From contig NC_091124.1 in assembly GCF_040183065.1 (NCBI RefSeq), positions 91,349,001 to 91,413,000 on the forward strand: a stretch of 64,000 bases of DNA, in the 5' to 3' direction. A program made the translations under genes and the position numbers. The DNA comes from Periplaneta americana (taxonomy: Eukaryota; Arthropoda; Insecta; Blattodea; Blattidae). Below the pieces are notes generated by a model. The model was not told the DNA's origin, searched no databases, and saw only the letters and a list, made by a program, of their open reading frames with translations. This document shows positions 1 to 11,472 of the stretch, piece by piece (the stretch's first letter is position 1; each line of letters opens with the position of its first letter).

Positions 1-642
1 TTATTTAGAATAACCTTCCAACATAAAGTATGGTAAGTAAATAAGTCATTTAATACGTAGGATCGTGTGATATTTGGTAACAGTGGCAACACTGACAAGA
101 CGGCAATATTTGCTGTTTAGGAACTATTCTTATGTGACCCTCACCAGGGCCGCGGAGAAGGGGGGGGGGCAGAGGGGGCGAGTGCATATGGGCCCGTGAG
201 CAATAAGGGCCCGTCAGATTAAGTGAGTCTGATTACTTTCTATTAACATGAATAATTATTCGTAGATACATATGGGTACTATAAAATTTTGTAAGAATAT
301 TTGCTACATATTAACTCAACAATAGTAGAATTAATAGAAATTACCACTTCATATGTAAATATATGACTTTTACATAATACTGTAGAATATCCGTTTCCCG
401 CATTAACGTTCACTGACATGTCACTTGAGGGCCCCGGTATTTGCCTGCACTATGTTCCCATCGCTTGTACTGAACACGTTCAAATATTTATTGGCTTGTC
501 CTTTGTAACTACCAACCCCCCGATGGCTCACCACAGTATGCTAGCGGACTCTCCCAAACCGAAGTCGCAGGATCACGTTTCCTTTTCGTCTTTTCGTTGT
601 CGTTTGTCTAGTAAATTCTGTTCATTAGTGTTACTGGTTATA

Positions 643-2197
643 CTGTCTTCGCGCTACGAGTTGGCGCGGGGAGTAGATAGGCGGGACGGGGGAACTTTAA
701 GCTACACTCTGACCTGAAAACTTCGTCCACTTACTTGGCTACACGGGAACGGAGTCAGACATAAAAGATTCCGCATCTTCGGTGCTGTCGCTATGACTAT
801 CATTATCACATTATTCAAAATTTCTGGAGTATGATCTGTCCATGATAATCGTCTGTTTATGTTCCAGCCGTGTATATTAATTCGAATCTCTCAACAAAGC
901 CATTAGCCCCACCGCCCCCATCCTGATGAACAACAATGAGTGTTCTGGACACATTTACGGTAGTCAAAACTCCCGTAACATTTTTATCGTGCCAGAACTT
1001 GGGAAACGTTAAATTGGTAGGCCTATCTATCCGCATTTCGTCCAGATGCAAAATCGGTTTTTCTACTTTCCTAAGCTTTCTTATTTGCTGTAGATATCTT
1101 CACGTATTCTAATTTACAGTGTTTTCCTCGATTTTTTTGCTGCACACTTCTTCCACCTGAAATCCCTTTTCTTCAGTATTCGTCTTAATGTTGTCTTTAA
1201 TTTCAAATCAATTTTCTCTTATAAAAGGGTAGACGTTTGTTGCAGCTTGGTACTATTTTTTTACTTGTTATTTAACGATACTGTAATAACTACTAGCTTC
1301 TTCAGTGTCGATTTAATTGATGATGGCGAGATGGTATTTGGCGAAATGAAACCAAGGATTCGCCATAGATTACCTGACATTCGCCTTCCGCTTGGGAAAA
1401 CCTCGGAAAAAAACCCAACCAGGTAGTCAGCGCAAACGGGAATCGAACTCACTCCCGAGCACAACTGCAGATCAGCAGGCAAACGCGCTACCTCCTGAGC
1501 TACGCCGGTGGCCCTCTTTCTTTTTCAAATAAGAATTTTCAATTATATCTTTTTTGTCAATCTCCCGTTGAAGTCATCTACATTTGCGTTTCGGTAGTCT
1601 GGATGTTTACATTTTTTTTCTCCCTCAGGTGTTGACAACGCACTTTCTTCTGTGCAGTCTTTCATTTCATTCCTTATACGCTGTATTGTTCTTGTGGATA
1701 GATTAGAGTTCTTTTCTACCTTTGCTGTAGGTTTCGTAAGAGGAATGCAAAGGCACTGTTGTTCTTTTTCTTCATCACAGAATTATTTTGCACTTCTAAT
1801 AATATTCCTTTCTTCGCTATAGATTGTCAATCCTTGTTTCCTCTTTGTCGACATATTTACAATAAACAAAAAACTGCTATGAACCTAAATAACAGTATAC
1901 AATAACACAAATTCTTTCAACTATATTATTATCAACACTATTAGCACGAAAAGCAAAGGATAACTAAAGCAATACAAGATTTGTGGTATACTGAAAACAA
2001 TTGTCTTGTTGAAACTAATAAAACACTACAGTAAAAACCCCACTATTATTTTCACAAAGTCGCAAAGATTCATAGACACGTGCAGTAGATGTTTGTGAAA
2101 CAGGAATATTGCAGTGAACAGCGCGGTGCGCATGCGCGACTGTTTCCCCTCCGCCCCGTCTAAGTACTTCAGCCGCCTTCTCCTGGCGTGACAACAG
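643..2197 (-). mobile_element. Tc1/IS630-like DNA transposon, copy 1, carrying a SINE
   Basis: The ends are imperfect terminal inverted repeats of about 45 bp (CTGTCTTCGCGC at the left, with the complement of CTGTTGTCACGC at the right), flanked by TA at 641-642 and 2198-2199. The minus strand encodes a degenerate DDE transposase. The first catalytic block is read as LHLDEMRID near 1040, followed by a stretch ending in NGFVERFELIYTAGT near 857. The later catalytic Asp (DNASYH) and Glu blocks are absent. A tRNA-derived SINE interrupts the N-terminal half. The element sits inside the 5' leader of the hAT transposase. It is a paralogue of the copy at 37304-39603. Confidence 0.8.
1267..1515 (-). 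repeat. tRNA-derived SINE (inside the Tc1/IS630-like element)
   Basis: Read on the minus strand, the head has a tRNA-like A box (GTAGCTCAGGAGGTAGCGCG) and B box (GAGTTCGATTCCC). A body containing CCTGGTTGGGTTTTTTCCGA and a tail ending in CGTTAAATAAC follow. The same SINE lies at the same internal position of the second element copy (37748-37953), where its tail is deleted. Confidence 0.8.
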
Positions 2198-2212
2198 TAG
2201 TTTAACTGCACA

Positions 2213-2684
2213 ATGGACAAGTACAGGCATAAATCGGGAGATGAGAAGCACAAGGAGAGACAGGAAAAATTGGAAGATATTAATATGGATGCTAGACTGC
2301 GTCAAAATATTATGAAGACATTAACAAAGAGATCAGTGATGAGCCGAAATATTTAAAACCAATTCGTACCATTAATTTAGGACCAACCCCACTGAAACCT
2401 ATGAATCTCCTAAATAGTCTGAGGAAATTAACGCTGGACGTTTATTTCCAAATATTTGTATAGCCATTAGAATATTCTATACAATTCCTGTGACAGTTGC
2501 TGATTTTGAAAGAACTTTAGCAAAATGAAGGAAATAAAAAAATATATTCAGATAAACAATGTACCAAGAACGACTGAGTAATCTTGGCCTCCTTAGTCTG
2601 GAGAGCGATCTTGCTAGGTCTTTAAATTTTGATGATATAATTAAAGATTTTGCATCTATGATATCAAAGAGAGTTGTTTGTTGA
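2213..2684 (+). pseudogene. hAT transposase reduced to N- and C-terminal ends
   Basis: An ATG at 2213 opens a frame beginning MDKYRHKSGDEKHKERQEKL, which resembles the start of ZMYM1-like hAT proteins. After stop codons and a deleted centre, 2460-2684 translates as the hAT C-terminal dimerisation domain: IPVTVADFERTL, then TMYQERLSNLGLLSLESDLA, ending at a TGA. The zinc finger, the catalytic core and the insertion domain are missing, so this is an internal-deletion derivative that depended on a helper. It lies in the same orientation as the enclosing hAT termini, which supports it being the original coding region. Confidence 0.75.
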
Positions 2685-2686
2685 TG

Positions 2687-2958
2687 TTGGACTGCAAGTT
2701 AGAAATAATTACAGATGTTTAGGAATAATGTTTTATGAATATAATATATTGTGTTAATGTGAAGTTTTTCTAAAAGTTTTCGATGTAATAAAAGTTTATT
2801 TTTTAGGCTCGTATCTGTGTATGGGGTTATCTTTTATTTATTTTGCAAAAAAGTATTATGGTTAGAATAACTGGTAACTTGTAATTGTTACTTTCTTCAA
2901 CGGGGGTCCGAGTACAGTATTGCATAGGTGCCCATAAATTCTGTCGGCGGCCCTGGCG
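2687..2958 (+). repeat. hAT right-end duplication, inner copy
   Basis: This stretch, ending in GTCGGCGGCCCTG, is repeated nearly identically at 3597-3948, where it forms the true right terminus of the hAT. The outer copy differs mainly by an extra hairpin insertion and a few substitutions, so the subterminal region was duplicated within the element. Confidence 0.85.
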
Positions 2959-3004
2959 ACGCTGATATAATCTCGGCAGTTGCGAGCGTCGTTAAATAAA
3001 ACAT
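2959..3004 (+). repeat. SINE 3' tail fragment
   Basis: GACGCTGATATAATCTCGGC followed by CGAGCGTCGTTAAATAAAAC has the look of a SINE tail ending in GTCGTTAAATAA. No head with A or B boxes is present here; it abuts the inner hAT right end directly. Confidence 0.45.
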
Positions 3005-3161
3005 GATTTTTTAAATTTTTTAAAGGGTATGTGTTCCAAATTTGAATACATGAGCATTTTGAAGTTATAAAAATGTTATTTTGAAATTTAGGCTATCTTG
3101 TAAAATAAGACCTGCATATCCCTTACGTAACTGCAACTGTCCAGCACACTATTTTCGGCCA

Positions 3162-3361
3162 AATTCGATTATGTAGATAGATCATTTGACACAGTCTCAT
3201 TTAGTAGAGAAATAGTTAAATGAGGTATCCATAAGAACGAAAAAATTGTATATATAACAGAAAATGTGCAACACTTATGCAACTTTTATCGCTAGGGCAT
3301 AGTACACGTAGATATAATTCGATTATGTGGATAGATCATGTGACAGTCTCATTTAGTAGAG

Positions 3362-3416
<55 letters not shown>

Positions 3417-3470
3417 GTACCTATAAGAAAGAAATAATTGTATGTAACATTAACTATATACACACAATCT
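3162..3470 (+). repeat. 154-bp tandem duplication with (TA)n tract
   Basis: Two diverged copies begin ATTCGATTATGT at 3162 and 3316 and share GATAGATCAT, CAGTCTCATTTAGTAGAGAA and CCTATAAGAA-type blocks. The second copy has a (TA)n microsatellite at about 3364-3413 in place of the first copy's GTTAAATGAG. All of it lies inside the hAT element. Confidence 0.75.
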
Positions 3471-3621
3471 GCGCATAATAGAAATTACGGCGTTGGCGGG
3501 TCAGACCGCTGCGCTGTAGCCTAACCCAACCGGACAATTGGTCCCTGGCGTGGTATTAATATACTCCTAAACCAGTTGTTCCTCCAAACAAATGAGGATG
3601 GACTGCAAGTTAGAAATAATT

Positions 3622-3697
3622 GAAGACCTCCCTCAAAGAAGGTTGTATATCACATGAAAAAGTATATGATATACAACCTTCTTTGAGGGAGATCTTC
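3622..3697. repeat. 31-bp-arm hairpin insertion
   Basis: Arms at 3622-3652 and 3667-3697 are complementary over 31 bp with one mismatch (GAAGACCTCC against GGAGATCTTC at the outer ends) and enclose a 14-nt loop. The hairpin is absent from the otherwise matching duplicate at 2700-2712, and is flanked there by ATT on both sides, so it is a recent insertion. Confidence 0.85.
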
Positions 3698-4426
3698 TAT
3701 TACAGATGTTTAGGAATAATTTTTTATGAATATAATATATTGTGTTAATGTGAAGTTTTTCTAAAAGTTTTCGATGTAATAAAAGTGTATTTTTTAGGTT
3801 CGTATCTGTGTATGGGGTTATCTTTTATTTATTTTGCAAAAAATTATTATGGTTAGAATAACTCTGGTAACTTGTAATTGTTACTATCTTCAACGGGGGT
3901 CCGAGTACAGTATTGCATAGGTGCCCATAAATTCTGTCGGCGGCCCTGACCCTCACTATATAACCCAAGGCCCCCTGTGGCTATTTGTATTTATTTTCCT
4001 CGTTTTACTTTTTCGCGCAAATGTTAAATATTCAGCTTCAATATAACCAGGTTAAACTGCATGCAACTGCACTTTATGCAATGTTCGACAAAAATGCCTT
4101 CTGAAGTCTTGGGGTGTATTACTGTTCATAGAACTCAGAACTCAGAAAAGCGCCGAGCAGAGAAAGGGTGTTAGGGTAAAATACTAGTCAGTTTGGGTGC
4201 CATAAAAGCACAGTGTAAGGCTGCATTCTGACGCACAGTTTTCTGCCTGCTTGACTGCTTATTTTTATGGTTATTCCGACAATGATATTTTTTACCACGA
4301 CAGCCAAATCAACACCGTTTATTCACTATTCAAAGATCCTCTCCTTTCACAATTCACCTTTCAGTATAACATGATTTCGTGATACGTGAAGTGACTTAAG
4401 TTTCGTTCAGTTTCGTTCAGATCAAG

Positions 4427-6388
4427 CAGGCGCGGCTCGTCTTTAGGTTCAGTGGTTCACTGAACCCCCTGTCTCTTGAAGCCACTCATTCTCTTCATAA
4501 TTAAGAGTAACTATAGAAAGAAACTGCTGGGTGTTCGGCTTCTTTTGATTAGAGCATAAGTGAGTTATAGCCAGTAAAGTCGGGCGAAATAGTTGCATCT
4601 GGGGGGGGGGGGTTCATGCTCAGACGTGAACCAGCTAGAGCTTTTAAAACAGCCTGCGGCAGTGGGAACACGCTAAGAAGTAGAGGAAAAGTGTTGTCGC
4701 CAACGAAATCTGTGGCTCCAACTCTGTCACTCACACTACCCTCGTCTGTCATTCACACTTCTCTCTCTAAAGCAAGAGGGCTATCCAGCTTGCTTTTAAG
4801 CTGCCTAAATAGAACAGGTTTCTCTTCTGTTAATACTTCAGAGGGGATGAGTGTGGGGGACGACTAGCTCATGAATTTGTAAGAAATGTTGTTTTTAGCG
4901 AAGCACTGAAAGTTATAGAACATTGTGTTCCCGCGGCGCGGACTTCTGTATAAATACCTACCGATACCGGTTAAACTATAAAACGTCTTTGACCGATACT
5001 AATAGTGAAACTAATGTTATTGTAAATACGCTTTACTTAAGAAAGTGTGTTTCTAGCAATAATAAAACGTGTGATTTGTAATGGTGGAAAATAGCGTTAT
5101 ACGTTTTACGTAAGGACGTTGTGCGTTTTTAACTAGGCCTATAATAAAACTTGTGATTTGTAATGGCGGAAAATAGTGTAATGTTCTCCAGACAACCAAC
5201 TTTTCAACTCTTCCATTAGAAAAGAAACTTGAAATAAAGGCTCTGGGAGGACCACTTCCACTTTTATCAATTTCTCAGGATCGATCATGTAAGGCGTTAA
5301 TCATTTCGTAGAGTGTTCAGGCCTCAAATTTATGAACGAAATAACTGGATCTGTGCATGTGATGTCACAAACAAATTGTTCTGTTTCCCGTGTTTGCTCT
5401 TTGCTAAAGAAAGTGATGCTAGTTGGGTTAAAACAGGAGTGTGTGATTTAAGTCATCTGACTCAAAAAATTAAAAAACACGAAGAATATGTGGTTCATAA
5501 GAATGCAACATTGGATCTGTCAATGCTTGGGAAAACAGATATCAGGCAACAACTCGACACTGCGTTCAGGCGAAATATTGAAAGACATAATGACGTGGTG
5601 AGAAAAAAATCGGTATGTTATCGAAAATTATCGATTGTTTCATTTTTTGTGGTGAATTTGAATTAGCACTGCGAGGACATGATGGAAAAACATCATCATC
5701 AAACTCGGGGATCTTTAGAGGTTTTTCATCAATTTCACATCTGCGTTACAAATCACATGTTAGCAGCAAATCTTTTCGACTCAAAACACTTTCCAAATTA
5801 TAACAACATGTTCCCCGAGAAAAATCTGAAATCTGTAATAGAAACATATCCATTTCTTAAATTATAAGAACTGAAATCTGAGTTGCAAGTGATCTACATG
5901 AGAAATGACTTCAGAAATGTGTCCGGTGTCGATCTTTTGCAATTCCTTATCGAAAATAACGTGGTAGTGTCATTCAGTGAAGTGTCGAAACGCCTGAAAA
6001 TAATACCAAAGGACCTTTGTCTACCTCGGAAGCAGAAAGATGTTTTTCTACATTAAAGCGGGTGAAAACGTTTCTTCGAAATACGATGAAGGAAGAACGT
6101 CTAACGGCCTTAGCAATGCTATCCATTGAAAAATCGATGGTTACGGAATGTGTGGATTTCAACGAGAGAATGATCAACATATTTTCAACAAACGTTCAAC
6201 AGCAACACCATCCTCTTCCGAATTACTGGGTTAGGTGAGTATTTGATTCTTACAGTTTGATTTTATGTTTATTTTTTCTGAAAACGAGTTCATGTACACG
6301 AAAACAAAAAAATAATGTCGTAACTTATTTATGAGCACAGATATTCAATATGTGAACCCCCAACATCAAATCTCACGAGGCGCTACTG
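4427..6388 (+). mobile_element. hAT transposon (ZMYM1-like), internally deleted, 2.0 kb
   Basis: The left end CAGGCGCGGCTCGT and the right end ACGAGGCGCTACTG are related inverted termini. They are flanked by AGATCAAG (4419-4426) and AGGTCAAG (6389-6396), an 8-bp target duplication with one difference. The interior carries a broken ZMYM1/Ac-type transposase in the same orientation. A direct duplication of about 90 bp (AAAACGTGTGATTTGTAATG at 5063, AAAACTTGTGATTTGTAATG at 5145) precedes the coding region. Confidence 0.8.
5290..6237 (+). pseudogene. hAT transposase (TTF zinc finger / ZMYM1-like), broken
   Basis: At 5313-5600 the frame reads FRPQIYERNNWICACDVTNK, then LFCFPCLLFAKE and DLSHLTQKIKKHEEYVVHK, the TTF-type zinc-finger region of ZMYM1-like hAT proteins. 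After a frameshift near 5605 it continues as VLSKIIDCFIFCGEFELALR and NSGIFRGF. The catalytic core is deleted. From 6013 the C-terminal dimerisation domain resumes (TSEAERCFSTLKRVKTFLRN, then LTALAMLSIEKS), ending with a stop after NYWVR. This is a dead gene; the family normally exceeds 600 residues. Confidence 0.85.
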
Positions 6389-6648
6389 AGGTCAAGGTAA
6401 ACTTGTATTTTGCTGTTTTATTTAATGCTAAAATGAGTGACTTTAACGAGGTGTGTCATTATTACGTTGGAAAACATAAATTAAAATCTTTCCGACATAT
6501 GAGCTTCGAGGAAAAGCAAATTATAGCCTACTTTCTCGGAACAGACCAGTGCCTAAATTATCAGCGGCTGGATTTCAAATACAAGTTAGATATACTGTTA
6601 AGTCCTAGAATTACATTTTGAAAGTTAAACAATGGAACTTTATTCTGC

Positions 6649-6649
<1 letters not shown>

Positions 6650-6710
<61 letters not shown>
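6650..6710. repeat. (AAT)n microsatellite
   Basis: About 60 bp of uninterrupted trinucleotide repeat immediately upstream of the hairpin at 6753. Confidence 0.95.
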
Positions 6711-6711
<1 letters not shown>

Positions 6712-6752
6712 GTCTAGCCACGCCCACTTTCTTCAGAGAAATTAAAATAATT

Positions 6753-6826
6753 GGAATATGTATTATATGACTTTCTCGTGTAAATTTAAAAAATTTAACA
6801 CGAGAAAGTCATATAATACATATTCC
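6753..6826. repeat. Perfect 29-bp inverted repeat (hairpin)
   Basis: The arms 6753-6781 and 6798-6826 are exact complements over 29 bp (outer end GGAATATGTA / TACATATTCC) around a 16-nt A/T loop. Possible identities are a small foldback element, a pre-miRNA-like or siRNA hairpin, or a cruciform. No protein explains it. Confidence 0.9.
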
Positions 6827-7018
6827 GAAGTGATATAGTGTTAAAAGTTGTGTAATCAAGGTGTATAAAATAATTGCATAATGCATGCCTTGGTCTTGAT
6901 TTCAACTTCGCCACTGGTAACAGTAGTGGTAACAGGACCAGGAGTATTAGCAGCAGTAGTAGCACATTAGTAGTAGCACTAGTAGTAGTCATGACAGCAA
7001 TAGCAATAGTAGTAGCAG

Positions 7019-7020
<2 letters not shown>

Positions 7021-7062
<42 letters not shown>

Positions 7063-7063
7063 A
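7021..7063. repeat. (GTA)n microsatellite
   Basis: A GTA repeat preceded by degenerate AGT/AGC units from about 6930. It produces a spurious low-complexity Val-rich reading frame. Confidence 0.9.
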
Positions 7064-7913
7064 GCTGTAATATTTCATTTAGTGTTGCATTCAACTATAG
7101 ATGTTATTCAGCATCATTGTTCAACATGGGTGAGAGTTGGACGCCAATTTTTCCTACAGGCCTCTATCAAGGAAAGGATTCTTTTGCATGCCCTGAATCT
7201 ATAATTATTATGGAATGGGCCTCCCAGTTTTACTTTAAAGATTTTTTTTACCCTTTTAAAATATACTTAAAAACTGCCGTGTTTCTGTGAAGATGACATC
7301 AGATTGTTAAGAAAAATCTAAAATAACGCTCCAGAACTTTGTAACATGATTGCACAGGTTATATGAATTAATTTTTTCATGATTCAGTGTTTCATAGCCT
7401 ACCTAAGAAAGGAATCAAAAGTAAAAATTGATAAAGCTGTTATTAAACTTAAACTTAAGAAAAAGTAAGCCATACTTAAAGAATTTTCAGAAACTGGAAA
7501 TCAATTCAATGTTCTTTTCAAATGTCATTTTTTCATGAGGAAAAGAGAAAGCTACCATACCATTAGTTTCTTTTATCAGTGTGTCATTTGCCATATTGAT
7601 CACGTTAAAAAATTATTGTAATTCTGTAATGAATCAACAGGATATTAAATAAATGTTCATTTCAAAAATTATAATAATTGATTCTATCAAATTGACAGCA
7701 AGCAAACTAGAGAAGTCAAGAAATTGATTACAAATTCTTTGTGAAGATGAAATTTCTGAAGAAGGAAATTATATTGGACAAATATTTTTTTAATAATTGA
7801 GTATATAGAACCTACTATACGGAATACACTTCAACAATATAATACCGTAATTGAAAAGTAAAATCAACATACCAGTAATTAATATAATGTATACAGAGTG
7901 GACAATAAGTAGG

Positions 7914-8658
7914 TATGGAATAATGCATCGCTAATAATTTCATAAATTTTCATTTTACAAAAAAAAAAAAGTTTTATACAAAAGCTGTTGGAGATAAGAC
8001 ATATAATACGATATCAGTGTTCTAATGAAGTTAGTTATTCAGGCATATAGGTGTGAGAGTAAGCTTTTTTTTTTTAATGGAACCCTATATTAAAACTTAC
8101 ATATTCCGATTGTCCATTACATTTTACATATGAATATGTAGAAATTTTACCCATTCACCCATTTCGTGTCTTTTAACTATTTATTAAACTTCTTTCGTGG
8201 ACTTCAAACTTGAAACAAATAAGGATGTAAAATCATGTTGAGGAGGCCATAAAACTAAACAAAACACTATCACTAACCAAACTTGACAACAGATGCTGAA
8301 AATGAGAATCATTCACAGCCAAACAATGTCTCACCCAGTCTATCATGGAAACAGTCCATTGTCTTTCTCACAGTTATATGACTGCTTTGTTCCATCTCAT
8401 ATCTACAATAGGCTGTTTTCGTGATAGACTGGGACATTGACTGTGAATGGTTCTCATTTTGAACATCTGTAGCATAGTTTGGTTAGTCATAGTGTTTTAT
8501 TTACTTTTATTACCTACTCAACTTGATTTTACATACTTACTCGTATTTGTCTCAAGTTTGAAGTTCACGAAACAAGTTTAATAAATAGTTAAAAGACATG
8601 AAATTGGTGAATGGGTAAAATTTATATACATTCATATGTAAAATTTAATTGAGATTTG

Positions 8659-8714
<56 letters not shown>

Positions 8715-8873
8715 CCATTTAAAAAATAAAATTTACTGTAACACCCTGTATGCATGACTAACTCATTTTTTTTAAACACTGATATCGTATTGTATGGTTT
8801 ATCATCAAGAGCTTTTGTATAAAACTTTTTTTTGTAAAATTAAAATTTAATAAGTTATTAGCAATATTCCATA
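7914..8873. mobile_element. Foldback element with ~450-bp inverted repeats
   Basis: The left arm (about 7914-8365) is the reverse complement of the right arm (about 8420-8873). Shared blocks include TATGGAATA at the outer ends, AAAGTTTTATACAAAAGCT, ACGATATCAGTGT, ACCCATTC and GTGAATGG-type internal matches, and GATAGACTGGG near the centre. The loop is only some tens of bases. The arms have diverged by small indels, and the right arm carries an (AT)n expansion at 8660-8711. No coding potential is seen. It lies in the presumed upstream intron of the serpin. Confidence 0.8.
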
Positions 8874-9346
8874 ATTATAGTTCAATCGTTTATTTTTTAG
8901 ATTGACTAGTATGATTAAATCTGTGGTATTATGACAGAAGCTCATATGTACAATTTTGTCAAAAATATTTTACTGTTTAAATATGTTGCAAATGTTGATT
9001 TTAACATTATGACAAAACATGGTATATCTACTTCCATCAGTACCTAATACTAATAAAAAAAAAGTATTCCTTTTAATGTATCCCTCATTCTTCCTAAAAG
9101 AGGAAACTTTAAAATGTACTCCCGTAAAACAAGGAAAATGTACATACATATCAGCTTATGTCATAACATCACAAAGATAATATATGAAATATTCAGAGGC
9201 CAAACTGATTAACTCCACTGAGATTAAAGCAGATGAAGTTGAAAAATGAAACATTTGATGAAGTTTGTTCTTACATTCTTAGATCAAAGTAATTCAATTA
9301 CACAAAAAATGGAGTCAGTCAATTAAAAATTTATTCTATGTTTTAG

Positions 9347-9488
9347 CTTGGAATATGGGATGTCTTTGATCCTCGTCGATCTGATCTGTCAGGAATGTCC
9401 AACGATCCAGACCTATATGTGAGAAATATTGAACAAGCAGTTACTGTCGTCATCAGAAATTATGTTAAAATCTTGGACATTCAAACCC
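9347..9488 (+). CDS. Serpin penultimate exon
   Basis: The exon is 142 nt, follows a pyrimidine-rich TTCTATGTTTTAG acceptor and ends at C|GTAAGT. It encodes the LSGMSNDPDLYV motif and the start of the reactive-centre hinge. Confidence 0.85.
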
Positions 9489-10182
9489 GTAAGTAGACAA
9501 CAAAATTGTTTAACAGAAGAAATGTTTCTTATTGCTGTAAATCACAAATTCTATTTCCCATTAGCAATATAATTATAATGAAATGTTTTAAGTGTGTAAG
9601 AGAAGTAGCCTTGGGCTTTTAAACAGCACAGTACTTAAAATAAAATTAAATTGAATGCAACTAACAATCATGGATGTACACTTTCAATTAATGAAAATGT
9701 TTAGTTACGGTGATAAGATGACAACCATGAAATTAATGTCCACTTGAATGACAATGGTCACTTCATAAGCCCGTGACTCCTAGATACTCAGTCCAGTTCC
9801 AAGGTTAAAGGCAGAACTTGCTGCTACAGGCGTTGACATTTTCAAGGTCGCACAAATGACTCAACTCATCTGCAATTAGTGTATTTAGCAGAGCTTTTGT
9901 TTTGTTTTGTGGGAATCTGAGACAGGAACTAGGGTCTCCTGCACCACAACCTGTCGTTTGTAAACAAGCATTACACTTCGGTATACAGATGGGTGTGAGT
10001 TAATGGAACAATGGAGTGATGTCAGAGTAGGCATTAGAACAACTGTAAGCCGCTGTCTATTAGCTTACAGCTAAACCCAATTACTCAGAGTGGGCGTAAA
10101 CAATGTCAGAGAAGAAAATCTAAGAAAGTCTACAGTGTGAAGCACTGAAGCTCCTTCCAAGGCTGATTATTACTATTATTAC

Positions 10183-10225
<43 letters not shown>

Positions 10226-10278
10226 GCTACTTTCACTATTGTTATTCTCATTATTGTTACTATTATTGTTATTATTGC

Positions 10279-10309
<31 letters not shown>

Positions 10310-10375
10310 GCTACTTTTATTATTGTCATTCTCATTATTGTTACTACTATTATTGTTATTATTGCTATTTACCGA

Positions 10376-10429
<54 letters not shown>

Positions 10430-10714
10430 ACAGAATACCAGACTCCAGAAATAATAATAGGGGTACTGTAACCGTTTTGTAACAGTTGTACATTTGAACT
10501 ACACAATTATTTAAAAATCGAGTTGTTAACAATGGTCATGGTTGCCAGTTTGGTAAGTTAGTATCTGTAGAATTAATTTTTAAAGTCTGGTGATTCTGAT
10601 TGAGTACCTACTTCACTGGCACATTCAGCCATGCCGAGAAATGTCTTGCATGCAGGAGCCAATGTCTCAACAACAAAGAATAAGAGGTTCTAAGATACTG
10701 ATGACTCTTAAAAG

Positions 10715-10774
<60 letters not shown>

Positions 10775-11168
10775 ATTTCCAAGGTTATAGAACCCTATTT
10801 TACCCGAAGGCATATTAGGGCTGTAATTAAATCATACATATTATAGCCCTGTACAAATAGTTACATAAAATATATACATACTTATGACATAAAATACACA
10901 TATTACTGACTCTTAAAAGATAATTTTTCACGTTACTTCAATACAATTTTGCTATAATTGTTTATATTACTTTTACTTTATAATAAATTGTAAAGTATAT
11001 AAAATATATTTTTGAGAATATTAGACTATTGCTTTCACGTATTCTGTTGTATTTTTCATTACTGCACAAAATTTGTTTTAGTATTGCACATATTGGTTTT
11101 ATCACTGCACGAATTTTATATGACTGCATATTAAAAAAACGCTGATTATTATCATCATTATCATTACC

Positions 11169-11205
<37 letters not shown>

Positions 11206-11414
11206 GTATTCATTCATTCATAGTGTTCTGCCCAAGGGCACTGTAAACTCAGCATTCTCCAATCTTTTCCATTTTCTGCCTTCCTATTAGTCTCTGTATC
11301 CATGTATCTTAATATTGTCTATCATCTGATATTTTCTTCAACCATTCCTTCCAGTGCAGCCTTCATTACACAGTTTCTTCTTAGTGACCCAGCCTGTTTC
11401 TTTTTCTATTACCG

Positions 11415-11472
<58 letters not shown>

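Larger units (their letters stand above)
145..3948 (+). mobile_element. hAT transposon (non-autonomous, composite), 3.8 kb
   Basis: The element is bounded by CAGGGCCGC at the left end and its complement GCGGCCCTG at the right end. It is flanked by a perfect 8-bp target duplication, ACCCTCAC, at 137-144 and 3949-3956. An 8-bp duplication and CAG-type termini are the hallmark of the hAT superfamily. Inside lie a Tc1/IS630-like element (643-2197), a hAT transposase reduced to its two ends (2213-2684), a duplicated right terminus, a SINE tail and a small hairpin insertion. It cannot encode a full transposase. Confidence 0.85.

Noticed and set aside
418-717. 99-codon plus-strand frame
   Set aside because: It spans the junction between hAT leader and the inserted Tc1/IS630-like element, so it is a chance frame.
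10120-10454. Long poly-Ile/poly-Leu reading frames
   Set aside because: They are translations of (ATT)n microsatellites; the same holds for frames at 6795-7290, 10590-10790, 11302-11571 and 14106-14387.
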